Positions 54,228 through 63,541 of a DNA stretch of 64,000 nucleotides are shown one piece after another. The stretch is taken from the NCBI GenBank assembly GCA_030427485.1, contig JAUICG010000016.1:1-64000 (forward strand). The letters run 5' to 3'. Position 1 is the first letter of the stretch. The number at the start of each line of letters is the position of its first letter. The stretch comes from Gammaproteobacteria bacterium. GTDB taxonomy: Bacteria; Pseudomonadota; Gammaproteobacteria; Pseudomonadales; Halieaceae. A program made the position numbers and the translations under genes. Below the pieces are notes generated by a model. That model saw nothing but the letters and a program-made list of their open reading frames with translations, had not been told where the DNA came from and did no database searches.

Positions 54228-55268
54228 ATGAAACTGGGCTTTCTGCTGGGCTACTCCGGCAAACAAATTCATGTGCCGATGGAGCTGATTCACCAGGCGG
54301 AATCCATGGGGTTTGATTCGGTGTGGACGGCAGAAGCGTACGGTAATGACGCCGTGTCGAGTGCTTCCTGGATATTGGCGCAGACCAGCAAAATACGGGT
54401 CGGCACAGCGATTATGCAGATGCCAGCCCGCACGCCGGCGATGTGCGCGATGACTTCGATGTCGCTGCACCAGCTCTCGGGCGGCCGTTTTATCGCCGGG
54501 CTCGGGGCTTCCGGTCCACAGGTTGTCGAGGGTTGGCACGGAGTACCTTATGGCAAACCGGTCACGCGCACTCGTGAGTACATCCAGATTATGCGTAAAA
54601 TCATGGAACGAGATGCGCCGGTCGAGTACCAGGGAACCATGTATCACATGCCCAACAAGGGCGAGGGTACCACTGGCCTCGGAAAACCACTGAAATCGAT
54701 TTTGGAAGGATGTCCTGAACTGCCCATTTATACGGCCTCCATTACACCAGCCGGTTTGTCCTGCGCGGGTGAGGTCGCCGATGGCGTGTTCCCTGTCTGG
54801 ATGGATCCGAACAAGTACAGCATCCTCGGCGAACATCTCGACAAAGGGTTTGCGAAGGCCGGCAATGGCAAAAGCCTGAAGGATTTTGATGTCGCGCCGT
54901 TCGTCATGGTGTCGCCCAATGACGATCTGGCCGCCGCGTTTGACGGCTTACGACCCTGGCTGGCGCTGTACATTGGCGGGATGGGCGCCAAGGGTAAGAA
55001 TTTCTACCATGACTATGCCACGCGCCTGGGTTACGGCGAAGTGGCCACACGGATTCAGGATTTGTATCTCGCCGGTAAGAAAGAAGAAGCCACGGCGCTG
55101 GTTCCGAACGAGTTACTGGACGAGGTGGCCCTGGTGGGTTCGCACGGCAGGATTGTTGAACGACTGGCGCCGTGGAAGGAGGCGGGAAAACGCGGAGAAG
55201 TGGGTTCCATGCTCTTGAACATCGCCAACCCCGCCATCCTGGAGTTGTTTGCCAAGGAACTTCTGTGA
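54228..55268 (+). CDS. LLM-class flavin-dependent oxidoreductase
   Basis: 346 residues with the bacterial-luciferase barrel. The N-terminus MKLGFLLGYSGKQIHVPMEL and SGGRFIAGLGASGPQVVEGW are characteristic of F420- or FMN-dependent LLM enzymes annotated in the TIGR03559-like group. Substrate unknown. The gene starts 182 bases after cnoX, in a gap without a recognised gene, and is followed by aceK after 35 bases. Confidence 0.88.
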   Translation: MKLGFLLGYSGKQIHVPMELIHQAESMGFDSVWTAEAYGNDAVSSASWILAQTSKIRVGTAIMQMPARTPAMCAMTSMSLHQLSGGRFIAGLGASGPQVVEGWHGVPYGKPVTRTREYIQIMRKIMERDAPVEYQGTMYHMPNKGEGTTGLGKPLKSILEGCPELPIYTASITPAGLSCAGEVADGVFPVWMDPNKYSILGEHLDKGFAKAGNGKSLKDFDVAPFVMVSPNDDLAAAFDGLRPWLALYIGGMGAKGKNFYHDYATRLGYGEVATRIQDLYLAGKKEEATALVPNELLDEVALVGSHGRIVERLAPWKEAGKRGEVGSMLLNIANPAILELFAKELL

Positions 55269-55303
55269 GGCAAACTCAGTTGCTGACGCGCTGCGGAAAG
55301 TAG

Positions 55304-57076
55304 ATGGCCGTTAGTCGGGAATCAATCGCGCAAGCGGATGTGCAGGAGCGCTTCGCTCGCGCCATACTGAATGGTTTTGAGTCCTACTTTGCTGAGTTCC
55401 AGAACATTACGCTGGCAGCCAAGACGCGCTTCGAAAATGCAGATTGGCAGGGTATTCGGCGTGCCTCCATCCAGCGTATTGATCTGTACAAGGTCAAGAC
55501 GAAAGCCGTTCTCGAGTATGTGGAACTGATCGCGGGCGATGAATTGCGTGACCTCAATTTCTGGCGAGAGTCACGCAAGATCTATGCGGAGCTGATCGAC
55601 GGGCACAACAATTTCGAGATAGCCGAAACTTTTTTCAATTCCGTTTACTGCGCTGTGTTCAAGCACCGGAAAATCCGCGATGAGTACGTATTTGTATTTT
55701 CGCCCCACGGGGATATGCCGCCCGCAGATGTGAGCAAGGTGTACCGCACCTATCGTCTGGACGGCTCGCTCAACACTCTGTTGGAAGCGTTATTGACGGA
55801 CTTTGCGTTTTCGATTCCCTATGAAAACCTGGCGCGGGATATTGACAGTATTCGCGATGCAATCGTCGGTCATCTGGCACTGAAGTTTGATCTGAATAAT
55901 GCGGACACCGAATTCCAGATACTGGGGCACCATTTCTTCCGCAACAAGGGAGCCTATATTGTGGGGCGGATTCTTTCCGGCGGGAAATCCATGCCAATCG
56001 TGCTGCCGATCCTGCACAACGAGATGGGAGCAGTTTACGTTGATACGATTCTGTTCGGCTCTGATATGGTCAGTGTGCTGTTCAGTTTCACCCGTTCCTA
56101 TTTCCTGGTGGATGCCACCATCCCTGCGCAGTGTGTATTATTTCTGCAACAGCTTATGCCGGCGAAGCCCATTTCGGAAATCTACAGCGCCATGGGCCAC
56201 AATAAACACGGTAAAACCTATTACCATCGCTGTGCGTTTCGCCACATGACAAGCACCACCGATCAGTTCAATATCGCGCCGGGAATCAAGGGTATGGTCA
56301 TGACGGTGTTCACGTTACCGTCGTACGACTTTGTGTTCAAGGTGATCAAGGACAGGTTTACGCCACCAAAGGACATGACGCGCGAACAAGTGAAAGCCAA
56401 ATACACCCTGGTAAAGCGCTCGGACCGCGCTGGCCGTATGGCCGATACCCAGGAGTTCAACAACCTGGCATTTGCCAGGGCGCGGTTCTCTGACGAACTC
56501 ATGGAAGAACTGCGCAAAGTAGCCCCCTCTGTCATTGAGGAGCACGGTAAAACCCTGATAATCAAGCATGTCTATGTCGAGCGCCGGATGACGCCGCTCA
56601 ATCTCTATCTGCGAAATGCCACGGATGAGCAGGTGGAGGCCGTGATGGACGAGTATGGCAATGCCATCAAGCAGTTGGCCGCCGCCAATATTTTCCCCGG
56701 CGATATGTTACTGAAGAATTTTGGCGTGACCCGACACGGACGCGTGGTGTTTTATGATTACGACGAGATTGTGCCGCTGACAGACTGTCATTTTCGCACG
56801 ATACCCACGCCGCGTTCCGAGGAGGAAGAGATGTCCAGCAAACCCTGGTATACGGTCGCTCCCAACGACATATTCCCGGAAGAGTTCGCACTTTTCTTTT
56901 CCGGCAACCAGCGGGCGAGGCAGGTCTTTGATACATTGCACAGTGATATTTACGAGGCTTCTTTCTGGCAGGGACTGCAGGAGAAGATTCACGCAGGCCA
57001 CGTGGAGGATTTTTTTCCCTATCGTCGCGAACTGCGTTTTGACCGACAACTCATCCCTGCATCAAGGAGTGCCTGA
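55304..57076 (+). CDS. aceK: Isocitrate dehydrogenase kinase/phosphatase
   Basis: 590 residues. The regulatory half starts FARAILNGFESYFAEF, and the kinase-like half has IVLPILHNEMGAVYVDTILF, KVIKDRFTPPKDMTREQVK and DYDEIVPLTDCHFRTIP. AceK reversibly phosphorylates isocitrate dehydrogenase to direct carbon to the glyoxylate shunt. aceA and aceB are not beside it, unlike in enterics. A histidine phosphatase gene begins on its last base. Confidence 0.96.
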   Translation: MAVSRESIAQADVQERFARAILNGFESYFAEFQNITLAAKTRFENADWQGIRRASIQRIDLYKVKTKAVLEYVELIAGDELRDLNFWRESRKIYAELIDGHNNFEIAETFFNSVYCAVFKHRKIRDEYVFVFSPHGDMPPADVSKVYRTYRLDGSLNTLLEALLTDFAFSIPYENLARDIDSIRDAIVGHLALKFDLNNADTEFQILGHHFFRNKGAYIVGRILSGGKSMPIVLPILHNEMGAVYVDTILFGSDMVSVLFSFTRSYFLVDATIPAQCVLFLQQLMPAKPISEIYSAMGHNKHGKTYYHRCAFRHMTSTTDQFNIAPGIKGMVMTVFTLPSYDFVFKVIKDRFTPPKDMTREQVKAKYTLVKRSDRAGRMADTQEFNNLAFARARFSDELMEELRKVAPSVIEEHGKTLIIKHVYVERRMTPLNLYLRNATDEQVEAVMDEYGNAIKQLAAANIFPGDMLLKNFGVTRHGRVVFYDYDEIVPLTDCHFRTIPTPRSEEEEMSSKPWYTVAPNDIFPEEFALFFSGNQRARQVFDTLHSDIYEASFWQGLQEKIHAGHVEDFFPYRRELRFDRQLIPASRSA

Positions 57077-57783
57077 TGGCTGCGATATACCTGGTACGCC
57101 ATGGTCAGGCTTCTTTTGGTGCTGAAAACTACGATAAGCTTTCCGAGCTGGGCTGTCGCCAGGCCACCGTGGCAGGCGAGTATTTTCGTGACAATACTAT
57201 TCACTTCGACGCTGTCTACAGCGGTGACCTGTCGCGCCAACGCGAGACCGCCCGATTGGCTATCGCCCGCCAGCCCTCCGCGGTCCCGCACCACATCGAC
57301 CCCCGGTTCAACGAGATTCAGAACGACGAGCAATTGCGATACCTCATGCCGGAGGTAATAAAGCGTAATCCGGCGGTGAAGGCCCTGGTCGATAAAGGAC
57401 TCAGCGCCAGCAAGGACTACCAGAAAGTCATCGATGCCGTATTTAACTACTGGGTATCTCCGGAGTGCGATGATTCTCGTATCCAGAGCTGGGCTGAATT
57501 TTCCGGCAGTGCACGCCAGGCGGTGGCGGATGTCATGCGAGAGCAGGGTAGCGGCAAGACTATTGGCATCTTCACGTCGGGGGGAACACTGGCGACGATT
57601 GTTGCTCAGGTGCTGGGCCTGGGTGGTGAGCAGACCTATCAGTTGTATGAGCCCGTGTTCAATTGCTCGGTGACCCAGTTGTTTTACAGTGGTGCGAAAA
57701 TTTCTTTGTCCAGGTTCAATGACTGCTCCTATTTACAAGTCCTCGGCGAACAACGCGGAGAGAACTTGTTGACGTATCGCTAA
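57076..57783 (+). CDS. Histidine phosphatase superfamily protein (1)
   Basis: 235 residues. The RHG motif is IYLVRHGQASF near residue 8, followed by GDLSRQRETARLA and a second His in the TSGGTLATIV region, where the usual H is replaced in part by Ser/Gly-rich sequence. It starts on the last base of the aceK stop (TGATG). Family members dephosphorylate sugars or proteins; a role tied to AceK regulation is only positional. Confidence 0.88.
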   Translation: MAAIYLVRHGQASFGAENYDKLSELGCRQATVAGEYFRDNTIHFDAVYSGDLSRQRETARLAIARQPSAVPHHIDPRFNEIQNDEQLRYLMPEVIKRNPAVKALVDKGLSASKDYQKVIDAVFNYWVSPECDDSRIQSWAEFSGSARQAVADVMREQGSGKTIGIFTSGGTLATIVAQVLGLGGEQTYQLYEPVFNCSVTQLFYSGAKISLSRFNDCSYLQVLGEQRGENLLTYR

Positions 57784-58349
57784 TGGATGCGAGACGGCCC
57801 CTGGACATATATTTGGTCAGGCACGGTGAAGCAGCGGCCAGTTGGGGTGAGGCACCCGACCCTGGCCTCAGCGACCTTGGGCGCCAGCAGGCTGGAGCGG
57901 TCGCTGATCAACTCCTGCACCGGGTGGGAGCGGATGTGCTGTTGATCAGCAGTCCCCTGCAGCGCGCAATTGAGACTGCTGTTCCGCTATCCAGGGCGTT
58001 GCAGCAGCGAGTGCGGGAAGAAGCGGCATTTCGTGAAATCCCCTCGCCAGTACCTCTTGCGCAGCGGCAGGTGTGGTTGCGCCAGTTTATGCAACAGCAG
58101 TGGCATGAGCAGCCACCGGATCTCGAAGCCTGGCGTAACCTCGCATTGCAGCGGCTGCTGCAGCTCGGCCGGAGCGCCGTTGTTTTTACTCATTTTCTGG
58201 TGATAAACGCAGTGGTTGGCCGGGTGCTCGATCGTCCGCAGACGCTGTGTTTCTGGCCTGCCAATGGATCCATCACCCACCTGCGCCATGGTGGCAGCGG
58301 TCTGGAACTGGTCGCTCTCGGCCGGGAACTACAATCGCAGGTCAATTAG
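57783..58349 (+). CDS. Histidine phosphatase superfamily protein (2)
   Basis: 188 residues beginning DIYLVRHGEAAASWGEA with SPLQRAIETAVPL and FTHFLVINAVVGRVL (His of the second half). It overlaps the first phosphatase by one base (TAATG) and its end overlaps the tesB end by four bases. It resembles SixA/CobC-like small phosphatases. Substrate unknown. Confidence 0.88.
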   Translation: MDARRPLDIYLVRHGEAAASWGEAPDPGLSDLGRQQAGAVADQLLHRVGADVLLISSPLQRAIETAVPLSRALQQRVREEAAFREIPSPVPLAQRQVWLRQFMQQQWHEQPPDLEAWRNLALQRLLQLGRSAVVFTHFLVINAVVGRVLDRPQTLCFWPANGSITHLRHGGSGLELVALGRELQSQVN

Positions 58350-59200
58350 TCTTTGTGCAGGCGCAGCAGCGATTCCTGCGCGGTGGATGCCACCAGGACG
58401 CCGTCGCGGGTATAGAAGCTGCCCCGGCTGAAACCGCGCCCGCCGTGGGTGAGGGGGCTGTCCAGGCAGTACAGCAGGTGCTCATCCGCCCGGAATGGTC
58501 GGTGAAACCACAGGGCGTGGTCCAGGCTCGCCGACTGCAGCGCCTTGTCCATTCCGGTATGGGGGTGAGGTAGAAGCGCTGAACCCAGCAGGCCAAAATC
58601 TGACATGAAAGCCAGGACCGTCTGGTGCCTGCGCAGGTCTTCCCCCAGATCGCCCTGCGCCCGGAACCATATTTGCTGCTGTGGCTCCTGCGGCTGGGGA
58701 TCGAGATAATTCCGCGGCTGCACCGCCTTGCGCTCGATAGGATTTGAAATTGGTGGATCGACCTTGCCCGGGTTTTCATTCGCCAGGCGAGTCCATCGAT
58801 CAAAATCGGACTCCAGTGCTTCAGGAGGTGGCACCTGCGGCATCTCCATCTGGTGGGCCAGGCCAGGCTCATCAATATGGTAGGAAATCGATGAGCTGAA
58901 GATGGCGACTCCATCCTGCTTGGCGATGACGTTTCTGGTGGTAAAGCTCTTGCCGTCGCGTATGGGATCCACTTCGTAAACGATCTGCTTGCGGGGATTG
59001 CCCGGGCGCAGGAAGTAGGCGTGCATGGAGTGAGTGATACGCGTGTCATCCACTGTCCGCGTGGCAGCATTCAAGGCCTGTGCGAGCACCTGGCCGCCGA
59101 AGACTCGCGAGGGGCGTTTGGGGCTCAAGCCGCTGAACAGGTACTTGTCGATCTGCTTGACCTCCAATAGTTTGACGAGATTATCGGTATCACTGGTCAC
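58346..59200 (-). CDS. tesB: Acyl-CoA thioesterase II
   Basis: 284 residues forming a double hot-dog fold: FGGQVLAQALNAATRTV in the first half, and HALWFHRPFRADEHLLY with FSRGSFYTRDGVLVASTAQE in the second (catalytic Asp/Gln region). TesB releases free fatty acids from long acyl-CoAs. It converges with the phosphatase gene and precedes the TetR regulator in the same direction. Confidence 0.95.
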   Translation of the reverse strand: MTSDTDNLVKLLEVKQIDKYLFSGLSPKRPSRVFGGQVLAQALNAATRTVDDTRITHSMHAYFLRPGNPRKQIVYEVDPIRDGKSFTTRNVIAKQDGVAIFSSSISYHIDEPGLAHQMEMPQVPPPEALESDFDRWTRLANENPGKVDPPISNPIERKAVQPRNYLDPQPQEPQQQIWFRAQGDLGEDLRRHQTVLAFMSDFGLLGSALLPHPHTGMDKALQSASLDHALWFHRPFRADEHLLYCLDSPLTHGGRGFSRGSFYTRDGVLVASTAQESLLRLHKD

Positions 59201-59215
59201 GAGAGCGCTCCTGAT

Positions 59216-60523
59216 CTAGGTGTTCCGGCCAGTTGCGCGGGGCAACAGGCCATTGAACAGTACTTCGAAATAATCGGTGGCGGCATTGTCGATGTTATCC
59301 ATTTTTCGCCATTGCCGTAGGTTCATGGCGGCGTTGACTGCGCCCGCCACGAGTTGCTGGGCGACATAAGTGTTTATCGGCCGCACGCTGCCATCGAGGA
59401 TACCGGCAGTCAAAAAATTGCCAAACTGCTCATTGGCCTTGTCTGTGCGCTTGAGTATTTCGCGCCGGCGCTTCATGGGCAGCGCAGTGATGGTGTTGTA
59501 GCGTATCAGTGGGCCGACTTCGGAGTTCTGTACATAAAAAGTGCGGCGACAAGTCATGGCCGCTCTTTCCAAGCCGCTGCCAATGGACTTCGCCGCCTGT
59601 GCGTGAATGTTCTCTGTTATGTCCAGGGAATGCTCATAGCATCTGAAGAGTAAATCTTCCTTGTTTTTAATGTGGTAGTAGAAGGCGCCCTTGGATACAT
59701 TCAGGTGGTCGGCGATTTCATCCAGCGAGGTCCCGTTGAATCCCTGCCGATTGAAGAACAGGGTGCCGGTCTTCAGGAAGGCAATCTGCTTAAGGCGATT
59801 CTGTTCCTCCCGGTCAAAACCCCGCAGCAGTGCAACCTGCTCACTCTCATGGCTGATAACCGTGGGAGTAAATACGCCTTCGCCGGCAAATAGCCCGTGC
59901 GCGATGATATCCCACGCCTCTTTTGCTAAGCTATTCACCTGGCTTAGCTCGACACTGTGCAACCAGGAAAATGTCCAGTCTACCGAGCCAAGAATTGCGC
60001 GTGTGGTGGCACTTGGCTCGCACGCTCTGAACGAGCCGTCCGCAACGCCCTGGCGAATGTACTCTCGCAGCCGTTTGAAAATGGCGATGTAGCCCGCCTC
60101 CACCTCCGCTCGGTGTTCCCCCTTCAGCGCTGCGATTTCAAGCAGCGCGGCAATGTGCGGTCCCCTGCGTTCCTGAGCGGCGAGCCAGTTTTCGAAGTGC
60201 TGCAGGAAAAAGGTCGATGCGCGAGTCACGGCATCGGAATGCATTGCTTCAATTTCATCCAGTTTTTGATGATGGTGCTCCAGCGCAACCTTATAGCACT
60301 GGTAAATCAGGTCTTCCTTTGTTTTGACATAGTAGTAGAGGCTGGTTTTCGTCAAGCCGAGGCTTTCAGCGATGTCTTTTAAGGTGGTTGCCCGGGAGCC
60401 TTTGTAATTGAACAGTTTGGCCGCCTGCGACAGAATCGCGGCACGCTTGGCATCGTGCTGGATCGTGCGATTGAAAGGCGATGTGTCCCGTCCTGTGTTG
60501 GTCGTATTGTTGGTTGACATCAA
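59216..60523 (-). CDS. Tandem double-TetR regulator
   Basis: 435 residues, about twice a normal TetR protein. Two complete HTH domains are present: residues 25-75 (ATTLKDIAESLGLTKTSLYY) and 241-295 (GTSLDEIADHLNVSKGAFYY), each followed by a helical ligand-binding domain. The two halves share the pattern YYxKTKEDLIYQCY / YYHIKNKEDLLFRCY but differ elsewhere, suggesting an old duplication. It lies between tesB and a MATE exporter in the same direction and may control either. Confidence 0.92.
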   Translation of the reverse strand: MMSTNNTTNTGRDTSPFNRTIQHDAKRAAILSQAAKLFNYKGSRATTLKDIAESLGLTKTSLYYYVKTKEDLIYQCYKVALEHHHQKLDEIEAMHSDAVTRASTFFLQHFENWLAAQERRGPHIAALLEIAALKGEHRAEVEAGYIAIFKRLREYIRQGVADGSFRACEPSATTRAILGSVDWTFSWLHSVELSQVNSLAKEAWDIIAHGLFAGEGVFTPTVISHESEQVALLRGFDREEQNRLKQIAFLKTGTLFFNRQGFNGTSLDEIADHLNVSKGAFYYHIKNKEDLLFRCYEHSLDITENIHAQAAKSIGSGLERAAMTCRRTFYVQNSEVGPLIRYNTITALPMKRRREILKRTDKANEQFGNFLTAGILDGSVRPINTYVAQQLVAGAVNAAMNLRQWRKMDNIDNAATDYFEVLFNGLLPRATGRNT

Positions 60524-60624
60524 GAGAGGCTCCTGTCGGTGGAGCGGCAGACCTACTGCTGATTCTAGATTTCCAACTTTAAGTATTTCTTTTGTCGCTG
60601 TCTACAGCGAGCGGCCAAAAAAGC

Positions 60625-61980
60625 TTAATCGGATGATTCAAACTGTATGTTGAGCCACTTTCGGGAACGAAAGCGGTGAATCAGGATCAAGGCCTTTATG
60701 ATGTAATCGATAAGCATGACCGAGAATATCCAGTAGACGGAGAGTCCCAGCCAAACAAAACTCAGGGCTGGAACCAGCCGGCCGATAATGATTCCACAGA
60801 ATGTCGCGATCAGCGGAAACCGTGTGTCTCCAGCGCCGCGTAACGCTCCGCCGAGGGTAAATTCAAACGCCATAAACGGCTGGGCCACCGCGATGATGTA
60901 CATGAAAATCACCGAGAGGTGAATGGCCTCGGGATCATCTATCATGAAGCGTGCGAGATCCTCGGCGAACCAGACCAGACCGATAGACAGGGTAATCATC
61001 GCGGCGAGCGCCATACGCAGGGAGCGGGAGGTTGCCTGCATCGCCAGTTCGACCTGGCTTGCACCAAGCTGTTGGCCAACGAGCGTGGCCGTCGCAATGC
61101 CAAACCCGAATCCGATAACGATGGGAAATGCGACGAGGGTAATTCCGATTCCGTAGGCGGCGTAGGCTACGGTTCCAAAATGCGCCACGATGGTAAAAAA
61201 GGCCAGAAAGGCGAGCTGTACGATGCCTTGCTCCAGTACCGCGGGCCCGCCAATAGAAACTATCTGCCGGCACAGCCCCCAGTCTACGGTTAGCAATTTT
61301 GCGGCCTTGAGATTGAAGTGGCCGCGCCACCAGACGACTACGAATAAAACGGTGATCAGAGCCGCACCGACGCTGCCGCCCAGTGCGACCCCGGTGACTC
61401 CGAACTGGGGTATGGGCCCTGCACCGAAGGCCAGAAGATAAGAGAATAACACGTTAAGAATAGAGCTGAAGAGCAGGTACCACAGCGGCGTGATTACATC
61501 GCCGGTGGCCCTGAGCGCAGTGCCCAGCATCATATTGACTGCCGCGAAGACATTGAACAGGGCCATCCAGAAGATATAGCTCGAGGCGAGAGTCGTTGTC
61601 TCATCGTCAAGTCCGAAAATGCTGGCGATTGCCGTTGGTGCGAGAAGAATGGGAATGCTTACAAGGACGGCCAATGCCATCGACATCGTCAAGGACGCCC
61701 AGGAAACCAATTCAGCCCTCCTGACATCCTTTGCACCCCAACTGCGAGCAATCAGCGCTGTCGCTGCAACCGATATTCCCATCAGTAGCGCCTGTACCAG
61801 GAAGAAGATACGCTGTCCTGTGGTGACTGCCGCGACAGAGCTTGTGCCCAACTGTGCGACAATCTTGATCTGCATAAAGCCTACGGTGGTGAAAAGGAGG
61901 TTGGAGATGATCGTGGGCCACGCCAGTCGCCATACATAGCGACTGGTAGAGGCGGGTTTTTCGGGGGCGGCAGGGGACAA
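60625..61980 (-). CDS. MATE-family efflux transporter
   Basis: 451 residues with 12 membrane helices in two halves. The N-terminus WRLAWPTIISNLLFTTVGFM, SAVAAVTTGQRIFFLVQ, and EQGIVQLAFLAFFTIVAHFG fit MATE (DinF-like) proton or sodium-coupled multidrug exporters. The double-TetR gene lies upstream by 100 bases on the same strand. Substrate unknown. Confidence 0.92.
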   Translation of the reverse strand: MSPAAPEKPASTSRYVWRLAWPTIISNLLFTTVGFMQIKIVAQLGTSSVAAVTTGQRIFFLVQALLMGISVAATALIARSWGAKDVRRAELVSWASLTMSMALAVLVSIPILLAPTAIASIFGLDDETTTLASSYIFWMALFNVFAAVNMMLGTALRATGDVITPLWYLLFSSILNVLFSYLLAFGAGPIPQFGVTGVALGGSVGAALITVLFVVVWWRGHFNLKAAKLLTVDWGLCRQIVSIGGPAVLEQGIVQLAFLAFFTIVAHFGTVAYAAYGIGITLVAFPIVIGFGFGIATATLVGQQLGASQVELAMQATSRSLRMALAAMITLSIGLVWFAEDLARFMIDDPEAIHLSVIFMYIIAVAQPFMAFEFTLGGALRGAGDTRFPLIATFCGIIIGRLVPALSFVWLGLSVYWIFSVMLIDYIIKALILIHRFRSRKWLNIQFESSD

Positions 61981-62039
61981 GTGAATTTCTCGCGAGAATG
62001 GCTGCGTATCTTAGCACTCCACGTCGGGAAGCGGTGGGC

Positions 62040-62612
62040 TTAGCTCAGTCGGGCGCAGTCATTGTAGCGAAAGCATTCAGTGGTATGATCATTTACCATA
62101 CCGGTAGCCTGCATGTGGGCGTACATGATGGTGGATCCAACAAAGGTGAAGCCGCGTTTCTTCATGTCCTTGCTAAGGGCATCTGAAACTGGGCTGGTAG
62201 CCGGTACTTCGGCTTGCGATTTCCACCGGTTCTGGATTGGTTCGTTATCAACGAATCCCCAGATGTAGTCCGCAAAACTGCCGTAGTCCTTCTGTACGTC
62301 CAGGAAGGCACGGGCATTTTTACGAGCACCGTAGACCTTCAGTCGATTTCTAATGATTCCCGGGTCCTTAAGTAGCGTATCCAGTTTCTTGTCGCTGTAG
62401 CGCGCGACTTTCTGTGCATCGAAACTGTCGAATAGTGCCCGGTAGGCTTCGCGCTTCCGCAGAATTGTAATCCAGGACAATCCCGCTTGAGCACCTTCAA
62501 GTATCAGAAATTCAAACAGGGTTTGGTCGTCACGTACCGGGACCCCCCACTCATGGTCATGGTAGTCAACATAGAGGGGGTCTTCCCCGCACCACGCACA
62601 ACGGTTCTTCAT
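62040..62612 (-). CDS. tag: DNA-3-methyladenine glycosylase I
   Basis: 190 residues beginning MKNRCAWCGEDPLYVDYHDH with EWGVPVRDDQTLFEFLILEG and QAGLSWITILRKREAYR, the Tag signature. Cys5, His19 and the C-terminal His/Cys pattern form the structural zinc site. It removes 3-methyladenine from DNA. It diverges from the enoyl-CoA hydratase gene. Confidence 0.96.
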   Translation of the reverse strand: MKNRCAWCGEDPLYVDYHDHEWGVPVRDDQTLFEFLILEGAQAGLSWITILRKREAYRALFDSFDAQKVARYSDKKLDTLLKDPGIIRNRLKVYGARKNARAFLDVQKDYGSFADYIWGFVDNEPIQNRWKSQAEVPATSPVSDALSKDMKKRGFTFVGSTIMYAHMQATGMVNDHTTECFRYNDCARLS

Positions 62613-62777
62613 TCAGTGGGTCTCCTGATTACTTGAATATGCTGCCCGCTATCGGCGCGTGTGTCCAGTAGTCACGCATGCATGCAGGATGGGAGAGGCA
62701 GGTGGAAGGAGGTGTCGTGCTGGCGCCCGAATGTTGGCTATGCGACACTGCTGCTAGAGCCTGGAGACGAAGATCCG

Positions 62778-63536
62778 ATGACAGAATCTATCCTGTACAG
62801 CCGCGAGGACCATGTTGGCTGCCTTGTACTGAACAACCCGCAGCGACATAACTCACTCGGACGGGAGCAGTTGGAGGGTCTTCATGATCAGTTAGCCCGG
62901 ATTGCTGCTGATCCGCAGATACGCGTGCTTATCGTCACGGGAGCGGGTAAAAAGACATTTTGTGCAGGCGCGGCGTTACACGAGTTGAGCAACGGCCAGA
63001 TTGGTGATGATGCATTTCAGAAAATGACGGCTCAACTTGCTGCACTATCGATTCCTACCATCTGTGCGATGAATGGCGATGTCTTTGGTGGAGGTGTCGA
63101 ACTCGCGGTCAGTTGCGATTTTCGGGTAGGTATAGAAGGGTCTCGGATGCACGTACCGGCCGCAGCCATCGGGCTATGCTATCCAATGTCAGGCATTAGC
63201 CGGTTCGTCGAATGCCTGGGCGTGAACCTCACAAAGCGGATTCTGGTAGCCTCTGAGGAATTCCATGCAGAAAAACTACTGGAAATCGGTTTTCTGGACC
63301 ACCTTGTTCCGGGCGTAGAATTGGATAGGTTTGTGCGCGACTACGCATGGCGTATAGCCGGCCTCGCGCCATTGGCAGTGCAGTCGATGAAGCGTATTTT
63401 ACGACAAGCCGCCCAAGGGGCAGTGGATCCAGATCTGGCCGCTGAACTCACAACGCGATGCCTCGAATCAGATGATCTGGTTGAAGGTTTCACTGCTAAA
63501 CGCGAGAAGCGCCGACCCCTGTTTGAGGGTCGATGA
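62778..63536 (+). CDS. Enoyl-CoA hydratase/isomerase family protein
   Basis: 252 residues from the ATG at 62778 with GGAGA upstream; a longer frame from 62661 adds 39 residues without homology. The crotonase fold has NNPQRHNSLGREQLEGL, VTGAGKKTFCAGAALHELSN (oxyanion hole) and MNGDVFGGGVELAVSCDFRV. The catalytic Glu pair of true hydratases is not fully clear, so hydratase or isomerase activity remains open. Confidence 0.92.
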   Translation: MTESILYSREDHVGCLVLNNPQRHNSLGREQLEGLHDQLARIAADPQIRVLIVTGAGKKTFCAGAALHELSNGQIGDDAFQKMTAQLAALSIPTICAMNGDVFGGGVELAVSCDFRVGIEGSRMHVPAAAIGLCYPMSGISRFVECLGVNLTKRILVASEEFHAEKLLEIGFLDHLVPGVELDRFVRDYAWRIAGLAPLAVQSMKRILRQAAQGAVDPDLAAELTTRCLESDDLVEGFTAKREKRRPLFEGR

Positions 63537-63541
63537 GGCAG

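Noticed and set aside
57562-57783. Histidine phosphatase truncated or broken
   Set aside because: The protein reaches family length and overlaps its neighbours in the regular way; only the second His region is unusual.
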